NCBI GenBank assembly: GCA_002414665.1
Contig: DIAF01000003.1
Span: 7,143 to 71,142 of the forward strand
Reading direction: 5' to 3'
Length of the DNA: 64,000 nucleotides
From: Halieaceae bacterium UBA5085
Lineage (GTDB): Bacteria > Pseudomonadota > Gammaproteobacteria > Pseudomonadales > Halieaceae
Part shown: piece after piece, positions 1-9,172 of the stretch
How positions within the stretch are numbered: position 1 is the first letter of the stretch
How the letters are laid out: each line of letters starts with the position of its first letter
The notes under the pieces: generated by a model
Database searches by the model: none
What the model was told of the DNA's origin: nothing
What the model saw: only the letters and a program-made list of their open reading frames with translations
Position numbers and translations under genes: made by a program

Positions 1-1080
1 GCGGGCGTGCACCGGCGGGTGCTCGCCGGCACCGATCCAGCGCCAGCACAGGGTACCGGTATGGTGGCCCGCGGTCTCCACCCAATTGACCTGTGGTGGA
101 CGCTCGTGGGCCACCACGATCACCACACCGCCGTCGTCTTCATAGGTCGCCGTGTGCTTGTTGAAGTGAATCTGGTGATAGCGGAAGTCCAGCGACTCCA
201 TCCACCAGTTTTGCAGCACGAAGTTCCAGGTCTGGCAGGTGGGTACGACTGGCGCCTCAATCAGCAGCGCTTCATCCGGCGCCAGCGCCCAGGCACTGTG
301 GAAGTAATAAATGTTCGGGTCGCCGCCAATAGCCTGGCAAAATGCCTGATCCGCCGGCGCCACCTGGTTCAAAGTCGGCAGAAAACTCTCAGCCCAGTCC
401 TCGAACAGCCCCGTCGTGCTGCGTATAAATTGCACCGCGCCCTGCAACGCACGATCCAGCTTCTCCGGCGACAAGGGGTCCGGCCGTTCCTGCTCCGCGC
501 CCACGCGCTCTATGCGGATCTCGGCGCGGGTCTCGTTGCGGCGATCCTGGAAGGTCTGGCGCACATTCAGTGAATTGGTCTCCGGCCCCATCGGCAGCCA
601 GTTGCCTGGCTGCTGCCGCTGGCTGACGATAATCTCCAGCGTGCCGTCCGGGTTGATCTCCATATCCCGCGAATCCAGCCAGCCGTCGGTCTTCATGCCG
701 CCGCCACTGCTGTAGCGATTGATCACCGTGCCAAAGCCCAGGTAGTTGACAGTGCCCCGCGTACCCGTGATGCGGTAATCATACTGTGGGTCAATGGTTG
801 CAGTCTGGTAGTGGTTGTCGGGATTGTCAGCCCCCAGCTTGATGGTTTCATGGGCCGGGCAGCGCAGCTCTGGAAACCGCGGGTCACCCGCCTCCAGAAA
901 ACTCTCCAGCCCGGCGCGCAACATGCGCGAAAGATAGCGGTAGCCCTCGGCCCGGGTGAACGCATCCTGGGGCGCCTTCTCGGCGTCGACCAGCGCGCCC
1001 GCCGCTTTCAGCGCATCGCAGAAATCGCTCCAGGTGCTGCCATCCAGTACGCGCTGTTCGGCGTTTACAGGTTCATTCAT
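1..1080 (-). CDS. DUF1214 domain protein, C-terminus cut by window edge
   Basis: The frame opens at an ATG whose first bases overlap the sulfotransferase stop in ATGA, so the two genes are very probably translationally coupled. About 360 codons are visible and the frame is still open at base 1. Residues 160-163 read NWLP, followed by GPETNSLNVRQTFQDR; this resembles the NWLP...LR signature of DUF1214 proteins, often annotated with DUF1254. I see no signal peptide at the N-terminus (MNEPVNAEQRVLDGSTW). The biochemical role of the family is unknown. Pairing with a sulfotransferase is shown by the sequence; a shared substrate is only inference. Confidence 0.75.
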   Translation of the reverse strand, partial: MNEPVNAEQRVLDGSTWSDFCDALKAAGALVDAEKAPQDAFTRAEGYRYLSRMLRAGLESFLEAGDPRFPELRCPAHETIKLGADNPDNHYQTATIDPQYDYRITGTRGTVNYLGFGTVINRYSSGGGMKTDGWLDSRDMEINPDGTLEIIVSQRQQPGNWLPMGPETNSLNVRQTFQDRRNETRAEIRIERVGAEQERPDPLSPEKLDRALQGAVQFIRSTTGLFEDWAESFLPTLNQVAPADQAFCQAIGGDPNIYYFHSAWALAPDEALLIEAPVVPTCQTWNFVLQNWWMESLDFRYHQIHFNKHTATYEDDGGVVIVVAHERPPQVNWVETAGHHTGTLCWRWIGAGEHPPVHAR

Positions 1081-2246
1081 ACGATTACCTCTTCATCCAG
1101 TGTCAGGTGATAGCGCCGCATGTAGCCCGCAAACAGCGCTGCCACTTCATCGCGACTGATGGCGTAATCCTCCAGCCGGTAGCGGTGCACGCCGTGCTTT
1201 CCACGCGGATGGGCATCCAGCCAGGCCTGCATCCGCGCGCGGGCAGTGTCATCCAGCGGCATGTCGCGCAACGCATACAGCTGTTCGATGACCCGCCACG
1301 GGTTGGCGACAAAGTCATCGTGGTAAACATCCAGGAACTGACCGGGGTGGGCTGGCTCCAGCGCGGCGCGATCGGCCTCGAAGGTGCGCGTATAGGCGGT
1401 GAGCATGGCCATCCAGTCGCGTCCGATTTCCGCACGGTCGATGACATCGCTGCTGCTGCGCCGCAGCACCTCGCTGAAGCTGCACCCGGAGCCGACGAAC
1501 GCCAACGGTGCACGGTGCGTCTGCAGGATGATCGCGTCCGGATAGACGCGCAGTATCTCGCGCAGGCCAAGCTGGTGAAACGGCGCCTTGAGTACCCACT
1601 GCCCGGGGTGGCGGGACTGCAGCAGCTGCAGCTGCCGGCGGTGGTAGTCATAGCTGTCGGAACGGCACAGGTTTGTATACAGCCAGTTGGCGTAGCTAGG
1701 CACATGAAACAGCGCCGAGTATTCCACCGACATGAAATTGCGATTGAGCAGCATGTAGCACTCGTCCGGCTCTTCTGCGTCAATCAGGTGCGTCTGTTTA
1801 AAACCCGGCAGGAAGGTCTCGGTAAGCGCCACCCCTTCGGCACGCGCGGCAATGCGCGGGTCGCTGGTGTAGGTGGCCGTCTCCGGCGGTGGTACGGGCT
1901 GCTGGGCCTCCCACAGCCGCAGGGTGCGATTGCGCGGGTCCTGGTTCAACAGGTGGTGTAATGCGGTGGTGCCAGTACGCGGCAGGCCCAGAATAAACAC
2001 CGGTCGCGACACGACTTCATCCGCCACTTGCGGATGCTGAGCCAGATAGTCCTCTATCTCCAGACGGCGGGAAAGTCCTTCCAGAATGGTCATCTCGGCG
2101 CGCAGTCTGCCGAAGTCGTTCAGCCGCGCCTCGTTGTGCAGCGCTTCCAGCAAGCGCTCCAACGCCTCGTAAAACGCCGGGTCGCCAAAGTCTTCGAGCC
2201 CGGTATCCAGCATGGCCTGCTGGCGTAGTGCTTCCAGTTCCAGCAC
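1077..2246 (-). CDS. sulfotransferase family protein
   Basis: This 389-residue protein carries GLPRTGTTALHHLL at residues 87-100, the 5'-phosphosulfate loop that binds PAPS in the sulfotransferase fold, preceded by the usual RPVFIL strand. It would transfer sulfate from PAPS to an unknown acceptor; this large bacterial subfamily is mostly uncharacterised. The start is a GTG with AAAAGGA about eight bases upstream; the next in-frame ATG is codon 12. No signal peptide is visible, so a cytoplasmic location is likely. The stop overlaps the downstream DUF1214 gene by four bases, suggesting an operon. The family call is firm, the substrate unknown. Confidence 0.85.
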   Translation of the reverse strand: MLELEALRQQAMLDTGLEDFGDPAFYEALERLLEALHNEARLNDFGRLRAEMTILEGLSRRLEIEDYLAQHPQVADEVVSRPVFILGLPRTGTTALHHLLNQDPRNRTLRLWEAQQPVPPPETATYTSDPRIAARAEGVALTETFLPGFKQTHLIDAEEPDECYMLLNRNFMSVEYSALFHVPSYANWLYTNLCRSDSYDYHRRQLQLLQSRHPGQWVLKAPFHQLGLREILRVYPDAIILQTHRAPLAFVGSGCSFSEVLRRSSSDVIDRAEIGRDWMAMLTAYTRTFEADRAALEPAHPGQFLDVYHDDFVANPWRVIEQLYALRDMPLDDTARARMQAWLDAHPRGKHGVHRYRLEDYAISRDEVAALFAGYMRRYHLTLDEEVIV

Positions 2247-2385
2247 GGGGACGTCCTTTTCATCGTTATTATTACGGCGTTACTGCCTGTGCCCACTCTA
2301 CAAAGCCGCGGGCCGGCAGGCATCCCCAGGGATGCGACTGCCAGCTGCTGGTATAACAAGCGAGACCAGCTCCCGCGCGACAGCC

Positions 2386-4848
2386 TCAGATGGGAGACCC
2401 CGGGGGGGCCGCCAGCGTACGCAAACCTTCGATGGCGCCCGGCGTATCCAACAGCTGCGCGATCTGCAGCAACGCAAAACGGTAGTGTGCCCGCCACGCG
2501 GGAGGGACCACCGGCAGGCGCTGCTCCAGCCAGCCGCGCAGGGCCAGCAGGGCATCCAGGCTCTCCGCACGCACCTGCGGCTCAACCTCGCCGCTGCCCA
2601 CCAGACGCAGCAAGCGCTGCAGTGTCTCCATATTCACCACCCGCTGCAGTGCGCCTGCGTTGCCCTGCTCGGTGTCCGCATACCAGCTGCGTTTGAGCAG
2701 GGCGTCCAGCAGCTCCGCATAACCCGGCTGGGCGGCAGAGCGCGCCTGGTTGTTGTTCATGCGCACGGCCCGGGTCGGGTTCAGCAACAGGTCCAGGGTC
2801 AGGCCCACTGCCGTTGACGCCGCCGCGAGGGGATCAAACACGTAGCCGGTGTCACGCGGGAACAGTTCACGACTGTCGCTGTAGCCCGGCGGACGCGGCG
2901 GTATCTGCGCCAACAGGGCGGGAGGCAAGGCCAGCGCCTCCGGGGCCAGCGTCGCGAGCAACGCCTCCAGCGCAGCGCGTTGTTGCGCGGGCAGCACCGC
3001 AGCCACAGGCACCTGCCCGTCACCTCGCAGGGCATAGGTAAAAACCTGCCCACCCAGGAGGGTGGCGGCCGCCTGCAACTGGTAGCGGTGCAACAGGTAC
3101 ATGGGCACCAGCACATCTTCCAGCTGGGCCAGGGGGCGGCCCAGCCGCACCGTGCGCTCGGAAAAGCGTGCCAGCACCGTTGCACGCAGGGCCATCAGCC
3201 GATTCAGCTCGGCCACCGGGTCACTGCCGTTATCCCAGAGGCTGCCCAGCGGGTGCGCCGGGCCCGCCGTGACGGCAAAGGCATCGCCACGGGCATGTGC
3301 GTCCGCCACGTAGTGCAGCCCGGCAGCGTAGGTATCCCGGATAATCTGCTCGCGCGCGCCGCTGGCGTCCACCGCTGCGGGGAAATGCTGGTAACCGTAG
3401 ATGATGGCGCGTTTATCCCACTCGCCGATACCCGTTGCATAAGCTGCGGAGAGGTTTGGCTCGCCAGACTCTGTGAGCGTCACATACGGATGCGGGTAGT
3501 CCATCACTGATGCCCGGTTGTCTGCACTGGCGGCAAAATTGTGCTCCAGTCCGAGGGTGTGGCCCACTTCGTGAGCGGCCAGCTGGCGTATACGCGCCAG
3601 CGCGAACTCCAGCATGTCTGCAGGTACATGACCGTCTTCCCCGTAAGGCGCCAGCAAACCCTCGGCCAGCAGGTAGTCCTGACGCACCCGCAGTGAACCC
3701 AGCGTCACATGTCCCTTGATGATTTCCTGGGTGCGCGGGTCGCGCACGCTGGACCCGTAAGACCAGCCGCGGGTTGAGCGGTGTACCCACTGAATAACGT
3801 TGTAGCGCACATCCATCGGATCTGCGTCCTCCGGCAGCAGCTTGACCTGAAAGGCATTGTCGTACCCTGCCGCCGTGAATGCCTCATTCCACCAGGATGC
3901 GCCCTCCATCAGGGCACTGCGCACCGGCTCCGGCGCGCCGCGGTCCAGGTAATAGACAATGGGCTCCACTGCTTCACTGCGCTCTGCCTCGGGGTCCTTT
4001 TTCTGCAGCCGGTGCCGCCAGGCGTAGGGCTGACGCACGGGTTCGCCGATGGGGACAGCATAGTCGGCAAGTTGCTGATCATAGTCCGGGTCGATAAACC
4101 CGGAGCGCGGGTCATAAGGCAGCGGCTCGTATCCCGATTCGGGAAGGCGCACAAAGGAGTGGTGTTGGTGCACGGTCAACAACCGCGGGTCGGGGGTTAC
4201 CGTGGCCAGCTGTTCGCCCACGGGCTCGCCGGCCAGGGTAACCAGCACGTCCACCTCGGTATTGTCAGGAAACGTGCGGGTGCGCGGCAGGTAGACTGCC
4301 GAACGCGTCGGGTCCGGGCGGTATTCGCCTTCATCCCGGTCGCGCAAGCGGCGCGCAACGCCATGCACGTCGCCGACGAAGTAATCTGTGCCGTCGACGA
4401 GCACACGCCCGGCACTGCGTGCCACTACCGGGAAACTGGCCAGTGCGGAGCGGGCGAAAGCCTCATCAACCGCGCGCCGTTCGTCCGCATTGCTGCTGCG
4501 GGCGGTGTAGAGCGGGTTATCCGCCATCAACAGTACTTTGTCACCTATCCGGGTGAAACGCGCCAGGCGGGTGCTGCCCAGCTGACCGCGATCCAGGCCG
4601 AGATCGTTGGAGCCAACACCGCTGGACAAACTGCTGACATAAATGAAGGGCTGTTCGAACTCGGCGATCTCCAGGTAGAGCCGCCCTCGCTCATCATCCC
4701 AGTACAGGCTCTGGAAGCCCTCCATGTACTGCATGTTCGCGGTGTGTTCACTGATCCCGGGCAATCCGGGCACACCCTCCTCGCGCGCACCCTCACCGCA
4801 GGCCGCCAGCAGGAGCATGACGAGCAGCCAACACAGACCTCTGAACAT
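2386..4848 (-). CDS. zinc-dependent metalloprotease lipoprotein, DUF5117/DUF5118 family
   Basis: The protein has 820 residues. The N-terminus is a lipoprotein signal ending LLLAAC, with the lipidated cysteine at residue 17. The chosen ATG has GGGAGGAACC directly upstream; the frame is open another 52 codons upstream but without a comparable ribosome site. The metzincin-like motif HEVGHTLGLEHN lies at residues 426-437, giving zinc ligands H426, H430 and H436 and catalytic E427. A downstream VMDYPHPYV resembles a Met-turn. DUF5117 proteins of this layout are predicted envelope-bound zinc proteases in marine and soil bacteria; substrates are unknown. The gene stands alone between aroG and the sulfotransferase, with about 140 bases on the downstream side. 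Confidence 0.87.
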   Translation of the reverse strand: MFRGLCWLLVMLLLAACGEGAREEGVPGLPGISEHTANMQYMEGFQSLYWDDERGRLYLEIAEFEQPFIYVSSLSSGVGSNDLGLDRGQLGSTRLARFTRIGDKVLLMADNPLYTARSSNADERRAVDEAFARSALASFPVVARSAGRVLVDGTDYFVGDVHGVARRLRDRDEGEYRPDPTRSAVYLPRTRTFPDNTEVDVLVTLAGEPVGEQLATVTPDPRLLTVHQHHSFVRLPESGYEPLPYDPRSGFIDPDYDQQLADYAVPIGEPVRQPYAWRHRLQKKDPEAERSEAVEPIVYYLDRGAPEPVRSALMEGASWWNEAFTAAGYDNAFQVKLLPEDADPMDVRYNVIQWVHRSTRGWSYGSSVRDPRTQEIIKGHVTLGSLRVRQDYLLAEGLLAPYGEDGHVPADMLEFALARIRQLAAHEVGHTLGLEHNFAASADNRASVMDYPHPYVTLTESGEPNLSAAYATGIGEWDKRAIIYGYQHFPAAVDASGAREQIIRDTYAAGLHYVADAHARGDAFAVTAGPAHPLGSLWDNGSDPVAELNRLMALRATVLARFSERTVRLGRPLAQLEDVLVPMYLLHRYQLQAAATLLGGQVFTYALRGDGQVPVAAVLPAQQRAALEALLATLAPEALALPPALLAQIPPRPPGYSDSRELFPRDTGYVFDPLAAASTAVGLTLDLLLNPTRAVRMNNNQARSAAQPGYAELLDALLKRSWYADTEQGNAGALQRVVNMETLQRLLRLVGSGEVEPQVRAESLDALLALRGWLEQRLPVVPPAWRAHYRFALLQIAQLLDTPGAIEGLRTLAAPPGSPI

Positions 4849-4879
4849 GGTTCCTCCCGTCGGGGCGTGGTGTGCCCGG

Positions 4880-5935
4880 TTACCGAGCGCGACGGGCGCG
4901 CACAGCGGCGGCCAGCTCGCCCAACAGATCTTCTGTGTGGGCCCAGTCGATGCAGGGGTCAGTAATGCTCTGGCCGTAAACCAGCGGCTCACCCGCCACC
5001 ACATCCTGGCGGCCCGCCACGAGGTTGCTTTCGATCATCAGTCCGAAAATGGCGCGATTCCCCCGCGCCACCTGCGCCCCGATATCACGGATCACGTCGA
5101 CCTGCCGCGCGGGTATTTTACGACTGTTGGCGTGGCTCGCATCCACCATGATGCGGGTTGGCAGGCCCGCCTTGCGCAACATCGCGGCCGCATCATCGAC
5201 CGAGAACATGTCGTAATTCGGATGCTTCCCGCCGCGCAGGATAATGTGGCAATCCTCATTGCCGGCAGTCTGGAAAATCGCCGAGTGCCCCTGCTTGGTC
5301 ACCGAAAGGAAGTGGTGTGGCTGGGAGGCGGACTTAATGGCGTCTATAGCCACCTGAATGTCGCCATCCGTTGCATTCTTGAACCCGACCGGGCAGGACA
5401 GCCCCGACGCCAGTTCGCGGTGCGTTTGACTCTCGGTGGTCCGTGCGCCAATGGCACCCCAGGCCACCAGGTCCGCCACATACTGCGGGCTGATAAGGTC
5501 CAGGTACTCGGTGCCCGTGGGCAAACCCATGGCGGCCAGGTCTGCAAGCAACTTGCGGGCGAGGTGCAGGCCCTTGTTGATCTGGAAGGTATTGTTCAGG
5601 TCCGGGTCGTTGATCAAACCCTTCCAGCCTACCGTTGTCCGCGGCTTTTCAAAGTAAACCCGCATCACCACCTGCAGGTCGGACTGCAGTGTATCGGCGA
5701 CACGCTTCAGGCGTGCCGCGTAATCACGCGCTGCCTCCGGGTCGTGAATGGAACAGGGGCCCACCACAACCAGCAGGCGGTCATCTTCTTCCACGAGAAT
5801 GTTGTGGATCGCCTGCCGCGCGGCGGTCACGGTCTGGGCCGCCGTGTCACTTACCGCGATGTCGCTGATCAGCTGCTGCGGTGCGATGAGCTCGTTGGTG
5901 CGCCGAATGCGCAAATCATCAGTATTGGTCGTCAT
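4880..5935 (-). CDS. aroG: 3-deoxy-7-phosphoheptulonate synthase, class I
   Basis: DAHP synthase condenses phosphoenolpyruvate with erythrose 4-phosphate, the first step of the shikimate pathway. The 351-residue length matches the E. coli AroF/G/H type. Diagnostic segments are VVGPCSIHDPEAA near residues 57-69 and MRVYFEKPRTTVGWKGL at 91-107. I chose ATG 5935 (MTTNTDDLRI) because the family starts close to here and the 30 upstream in-frame codons show no homology-like sequence. Which aromatic amino acid inhibits it cannot be decided by eye, so the G in the symbol is nominal. The gene abuts the degraded molybdenum-maturation remnant on its 5' side. Confidence 0.93.
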   Translation of the reverse strand: MTTNTDDLRIRRTNELIAPQQLISDIAVSDTAAQTVTAARQAIHNILVEEDDRLLVVVGPCSIHDPEAARDYAARLKRVADTLQSDLQVVMRVYFEKPRTTVGWKGLINDPDLNNTFQINKGLHLARKLLADLAAMGLPTGTEYLDLISPQYVADLVAWGAIGARTTESQTHRELASGLSCPVGFKNATDGDIQVAIDAIKSASQPHHFLSVTKQGHSAIFQTAGNEDCHIILRGGKHPNYDMFSVDDAAAMLRKAGLPTRIMVDASHANSRKIPARQVDVIRDIGAQVARGNRAIFGLMIESNLVAGRQDVVAGEPLVYGQSITDPCIDWAHTEDLLGELAAAVRARRAR

Positions 5936-5949
5936 GGATGTCCCGGTGG

Positions 5950-6411
5950 CGGATGCAAAGCCGGGTACTATAGCACCGGCGAACCGGAGCTTGCAGCCTA
6001 TGCAGGGCCCCCGCACCGGCGTCACCGGTCAACCGCAGCAACCAGCCAAACCAGTCACTGCGGAAACCGACGGGGTGCCCGGGGCAGCCCTGAAATTCGG
6101 GCACGACAATATGCTCCGGGGTCAACGCGGCGGCTGCCCGGCAAAACGTGTCCATCCGTATCCCGGGCATATCCGCCAGTGCAACAAGCACGCCAGCCCA
6201 GGGCGGCAGCTGTGCCACGCCTTCTGCAAGTGTATGGCACATGCCGCCGCTAGCCTGGACGCAGACGAGCACCTCGCCCACCGACTTTCCCCGGCGGCCA
6301 ACAGCAACACGCCAACGGTCAGGCGACGACGTTCCGGCGGCGCAGGCAACCCCTCACGCGGATCGACTACCAGCACATCGTAATCCATCGCCAGCGCCAG
6401 CTCGGCACCCT
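5950..6411 (-). pseudogene. remnants of xdhC-like and mocA-like molybdenum hydroxylase maturation genes
   Basis: Three family-like segments sit end to end with frame changes. Right after the DUF501 stop one frame reads GAELALAMDYDVLVVDPREG, which looks like the Rossmann strand-helix-strand of XdhC. Nine residues later the same frame gives VGVLLLAAGESRW, like the nucleotide-binding start of MocA/MobA-type cytidylyltransferases. Near 6285 the reading moves to another frame: VLVCVQASGGMCHTLAEGVA, then GVLVALADMPGIRMDTF and PEFQGCPGHPVGF, which match the centre and C-terminal half of MocA. The stretch between the GES loop and VLVCVQ, the XdhC flanks and the MocA C-terminus are missing. I read this as a decayed gene pair or fusion. 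Sequencing error could explain the frameshift but not all the deletions. Confidence 0.6.
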
Positions 6412-6924
6412 CTAAGCCTCTCCCGCTGCGACAGCCCCGGCCGCCCAATGCGCGTCCAGCAGGCCACCGATGGTATTGGGCACAACCAGATGGGCCGCAT
6501 ACCAGGTGTGCAGGCAGCGTATGCGCTGGAAATCGGCGATACCGCCGATGCCACGCAGGCGCAGCACATCGACAAACCCCAGGCGCTGCAGGGATGCCCT
6601 CTCCTCAGTACTCAGGTAGGCATCGCGGAGTCGGATGTGGGCGGCGTGGTCAGCGGCCATGCCCTCCTGCAGCGCGCTATCACCATCGACCTGCTGCTGC
6701 AGGCGCGCAATCAGTCCGCTCGCCTCTTCCCGGTCGATGCGGTAGTTCAGTGCCGGATCCACCAGCCAGAACAGGGTCGGGAACGGCGTGCTCTCGACCA
6801 GGGACGCCACGCGAATCACCTGCGGCTGGCCCTGCGTATCCGCCACGGCGACCTCCCGCAGCCCGCGGGGCTTTCTACCCAGTAGCTCCGCTACCAGCGC
6901 TTCCTGTTTTGCTGACACTGTCAT
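6412..6924 (-). CDS. DUF501 family protein
   Basis: This 170-residue protein shows the DUF501 pattern: FPTLFWLVDP at residues 48-57 and IGGIADFQRIRCLHTWYAAH at 126-145, followed by LVVPNTIG. The family is widespread in bacteria, usually 150-180 residues, and has no established function. It is predicted to be cytoplasmic. The conserved cysteine-histidine pair in RCLHT is present. The gene is divergent from the cobalamin operon, with its ATG about 90 bases from that operon's -35 element, and its 3' end touches the degraded maturation remnant. Confidence 0.85.
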   Translation of the reverse strand: MTVSAKQEALVAELLGRKPRGLREVAVADTQGQPQVIRVASLVESTPFPTLFWLVDPALNYRIDREEASGLIARLQQQVDGDSALQEGMAADHAAHIRLRDAYLSTEERASLQRLGFVDVLRLRGIGGIADFQRIRCLHTWYAAHLVVPNTIGGLLDAHWAAGAVAAGEA

Positions 6925-7013
6925 GGACGCCCTCTTTTCGCCTCTGGCTCGTCATTCTACGCGATGCGCGCCCGGGGAACGACGCCTGCATCATGTCGAC
7001 ATAATCTGGACAA

Positions 7014-7042
7014 TTGACAGTCCACGCCGCGCGCTCTACAGT
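7014..7042 (+). promoter_or_regulatory. sigma-70 promoter of the cobalamin uptake operon
   Basis: A consensus -35 TTGACA (7014-7019) is followed by a 17-base spacer and a -10 TACAGT (7037-7042). This is the best promoter match I found in the window. Transcription would begin a few bases before the cobalamin riboswitch, which fits riboswitch control of the btuB operon. Confidence 0.75.
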
Positions 7043-7047
7043 GCGCC

Positions 7048-7190
7048 ACGTACCAGGTGCCTGCCGCCGGTGTCACTCGACACGGCTGGGCAGGTTAAAT
7101 GGGAAGTGAGGTAAGGCATCGCGCCGATCCCTCCGCTGCCCCCGCAACGGTAAACAGAGCCCTCTGTGAGCCCGATACCTGCCTGTTACG
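7048..7190 (+). promoter_or_regulatory. cobalamin (adenosylcobalamin) riboswitch
   Basis: Conserved riboswitch elements occur in the right order: GGTGCCTGCCG at the 5' side, GGTTAAATGGGAAGTGAGGT (7093-7112), GCTGCCCCCGCAACGGTAA (7135-7153), and the B12-box-like GAGCCCGATACCTGCC near 7169-7184. It lies between a strong promoter and a btuB-type gene. In proteobacteria this element lowers expression of corrinoid uptake genes when adenosylcobalamin binds. The roughly 110 bases up to the btuB ATG would hold the expression platform; I did not resolve whether it acts on termination or translation. Confidence 0.92.
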
Positions 7191-7302
7191 AGCAACGATG
7201 GAGCGGAGGGCTTCATTGAAGGTTGCATGATGCCTCTCTCGCATTGCGTTCCCTGATTCCCTCCCTCAATCGCCACCTGTGTCACGGCATTGAGGACTAC
7301 CT

Positions 7303-9162
7303 ATGAAAGCAGTAAAACTCGCCGGCGCCGTTGCGTTGGCTACCAGCCTGCCCGCCCTGGGCAACACCACCAACCCGGCCCTGGAAGAGATCGTTATCAG
7401 CTCTTCGCGTGTCGCCATGCCACTGCGCGAAGTCGCCACATCGGTGTCGGTCATCAGCGCCGAGGATATCCAGCGCCTGGGCTTTGCCAGCCTGCAGGAT
7501 ATCCTGCGCACGGCGCCATCCGTGGCGGTGACCAACAACGGGGGGGCCGGCAAAGTATCCTCGCTGCGGATACGCGGTGAGGAGGCGTATCGCACCCTGT
7601 TGTTGATTGACGGGATCAACGTGTCCGACACCACGGCACCGCAGTTCGGCCCGCGCCTGGAGCACCTGCTGAGCAGCGGTGTGCAGCGGGTGGAAATCCT
7701 GCGCGGACCCCAGGGACTGATGTACGGCGCCGATGCCGGTGGCGTTATCGATATCAGCACCCGCGCCTCGCAGCCCGGTGCGGGTGGCCAGCTGACCGCG
7801 GAAGCCGGGCGTTATGGCACCTCGCAATACAGCGCGGAGTTTCACGCCGGCAACGAACAACTTGATGGCAACCTGTCAATCGCTGACTACAGCACCGACG
7901 GCTTCAACTCGCGCACAACCGACACGGATCCGGCAGACGACGACGGCTATGACAACCGCACCCTGCATGCCCGGACGGGCTGGAATATCAGCGACCAACT
8001 GCGCCTGGAACTGGTCGGCCGCGATGTCGACAGTGACAACGCGTACGACAACTGCTTCACGGTGGATACCTTCGCACCGAGCAACCGCTGCGCAGACAGC
8101 TACCAGCAGCAGGCGTTGCGCGCAGCCGCCAGCTTCCGCGGCGAACAGCTCCAGCACGAGCTCGCCTACAATCGCAGCGAAACGGAACGGCAGCTGTTTA
8201 CCGCCGGCCTGCCCGGTTTTGGCACCGAGGGCGACCTGACCCGCGTTACCTACCTTGGCAGTTACGCATCCGGCGACAGCCTGCAACTGGTGTACGGCGT
8301 CGACCACGAGACACAGTCACTGAACGATGGCACTTTCGACACCGAGCGCGACCAGACCGGCTACTACCTGGAGTACCAGGGCCGCGTCGCCGACCAGTTG
8401 TATTTCACCGCCGGTGCACGCTACGACGACAATGAGGACTTCGGCACTCACAACTCCTACCGCGTCAGCGCCGCCTACCTGCTGCCGGCCCTGAATGCCG
8501 GTGAGGTGAAGCTCAAAGCCGCCTGGAGCACCGGATTTCGCGCGCCCAGCCTGTACGAAATCGCCTACAACAAAAGTTTTTTTGCCAGCCCGCCCGCCGC
8601 AGGCAGCGCGCTGCGGGAAGAACGCAGCGAGGGCTATGACCTCGGCGTCGGCTGGTACGGTAACAGTGGGCTGGTGCTGGAAGCGGTGTATTTCAGGCAA
8701 CAGGTGGAGGACGAGATCTATTTCGACCTGGAGAGCTTTTCAGGCTACCTACAGGGCAGCGATAACAGCGATTCCAGCGGCGTTGAGCTGATGGCTGATG
8801 TGCCGCTGCCCATGGGACTCGGCCTGCAGGGCAACTACACCTACAACGACACCGAAACCTCGGCCGGTGGCCAACGGGTGTACCGCCCCCGGCATCTCGC
8901 CAATCTGGGGTTGCAATGGCATTCACTTGGGGAACAGCTGTTGCTCAGCCTGAACCTGCGCGCATCCCGTGACGCCCAGGAGTTTGATGGTTCGAAGCTC
9001 GACGACTACGAAGTGGTCGACGTGAACGTCCGCTACCGCTTCACACCGCGCCTCGAAGTGTATGGCCGGTTGGAAAACCTGCTGGATACAAACTACGAGG
9101 AAATCCCCAGCTATCGCAGCAGCGAACGCGCCGCCTACACGGGCGTGCGTTACAGTTTCTAG
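7303..9162 (+). CDS. btuB: TonB-dependent outer-membrane cobalamin receptor
   Basis: BtuB carries corrinoids across the outer membrane using TonB energy. The 619-residue length is close to E. coli BtuB (614). A signal peptide (MKAVKLAGAVALATSLPALG) is followed by LEEIVISSSR, the TonB-box region and start of the plug. The plug contains SLRIRGEEAYRTLLLIDGIN and VQRVEILRGPQGLMYGADA. The barrel ends in YTGVRYSF with the terminal phenylalanine expected for outer-membrane barrels. A GAGGA lies upstream of the ATG. The cobalamin riboswitch in front and the cobO-btuCDF genes behind make a corrinoid ligand far more likely than a siderophore. Confidence 0.92.
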   Translation: MKAVKLAGAVALATSLPALGNTTNPALEEIVISSSRVAMPLREVATSVSVISAEDIQRLGFASLQDILRTAPSVAVTNNGGAGKVSSLRIRGEEAYRTLLLIDGINVSDTTAPQFGPRLEHLLSSGVQRVEILRGPQGLMYGADAGGVIDISTRASQPGAGGQLTAEAGRYGTSQYSAEFHAGNEQLDGNLSIADYSTDGFNSRTTDTDPADDDGYDNRTLHARTGWNISDQLRLELVGRDVDSDNAYDNCFTVDTFAPSNRCADSYQQQALRAAASFRGEQLQHELAYNRSETERQLFTAGLPGFGTEGDLTRVTYLGSYASGDSLQLVYGVDHETQSLNDGTFDTERDQTGYYLEYQGRVADQLYFTAGARYDDNEDFGTHNSYRVSAAYLLPALNAGEVKLKAAWSTGFRAPSLYEIAYNKSFFASPPAAGSALREERSEGYDLGVGWYGNSGLVLEAVYFRQQVEDEIYFDLESFSGYLQGSDNSDSSGVELMADVPLPMGLGLQGNYTYNDTETSAGGQRVYRPRHLANLGLQWHSLGEQLLLSLNLRASRDAQEFDGSKLDDYEVVDVNVRYRFTPRLEVYGRLENLLDTNYEEIPSYRSSERAAYTGVRYSF

Positions 9163-9172
9163 GAGCACTAAC

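Noticed and set aside
3781..4965. Long open frame on the plus strand antisense to the DUF5117 protease
   Set aside because: High GC removes stop codons in shadow frames. The minus-strand product has a lipoprotein signal and a zinc motif, while this frame has no family features.
4724..6253. Plus-strand frame of over 500 codons across aroG
   Set aside because: It is antisense to the well-conserved DAHP synthase, and its translation shows no motif.
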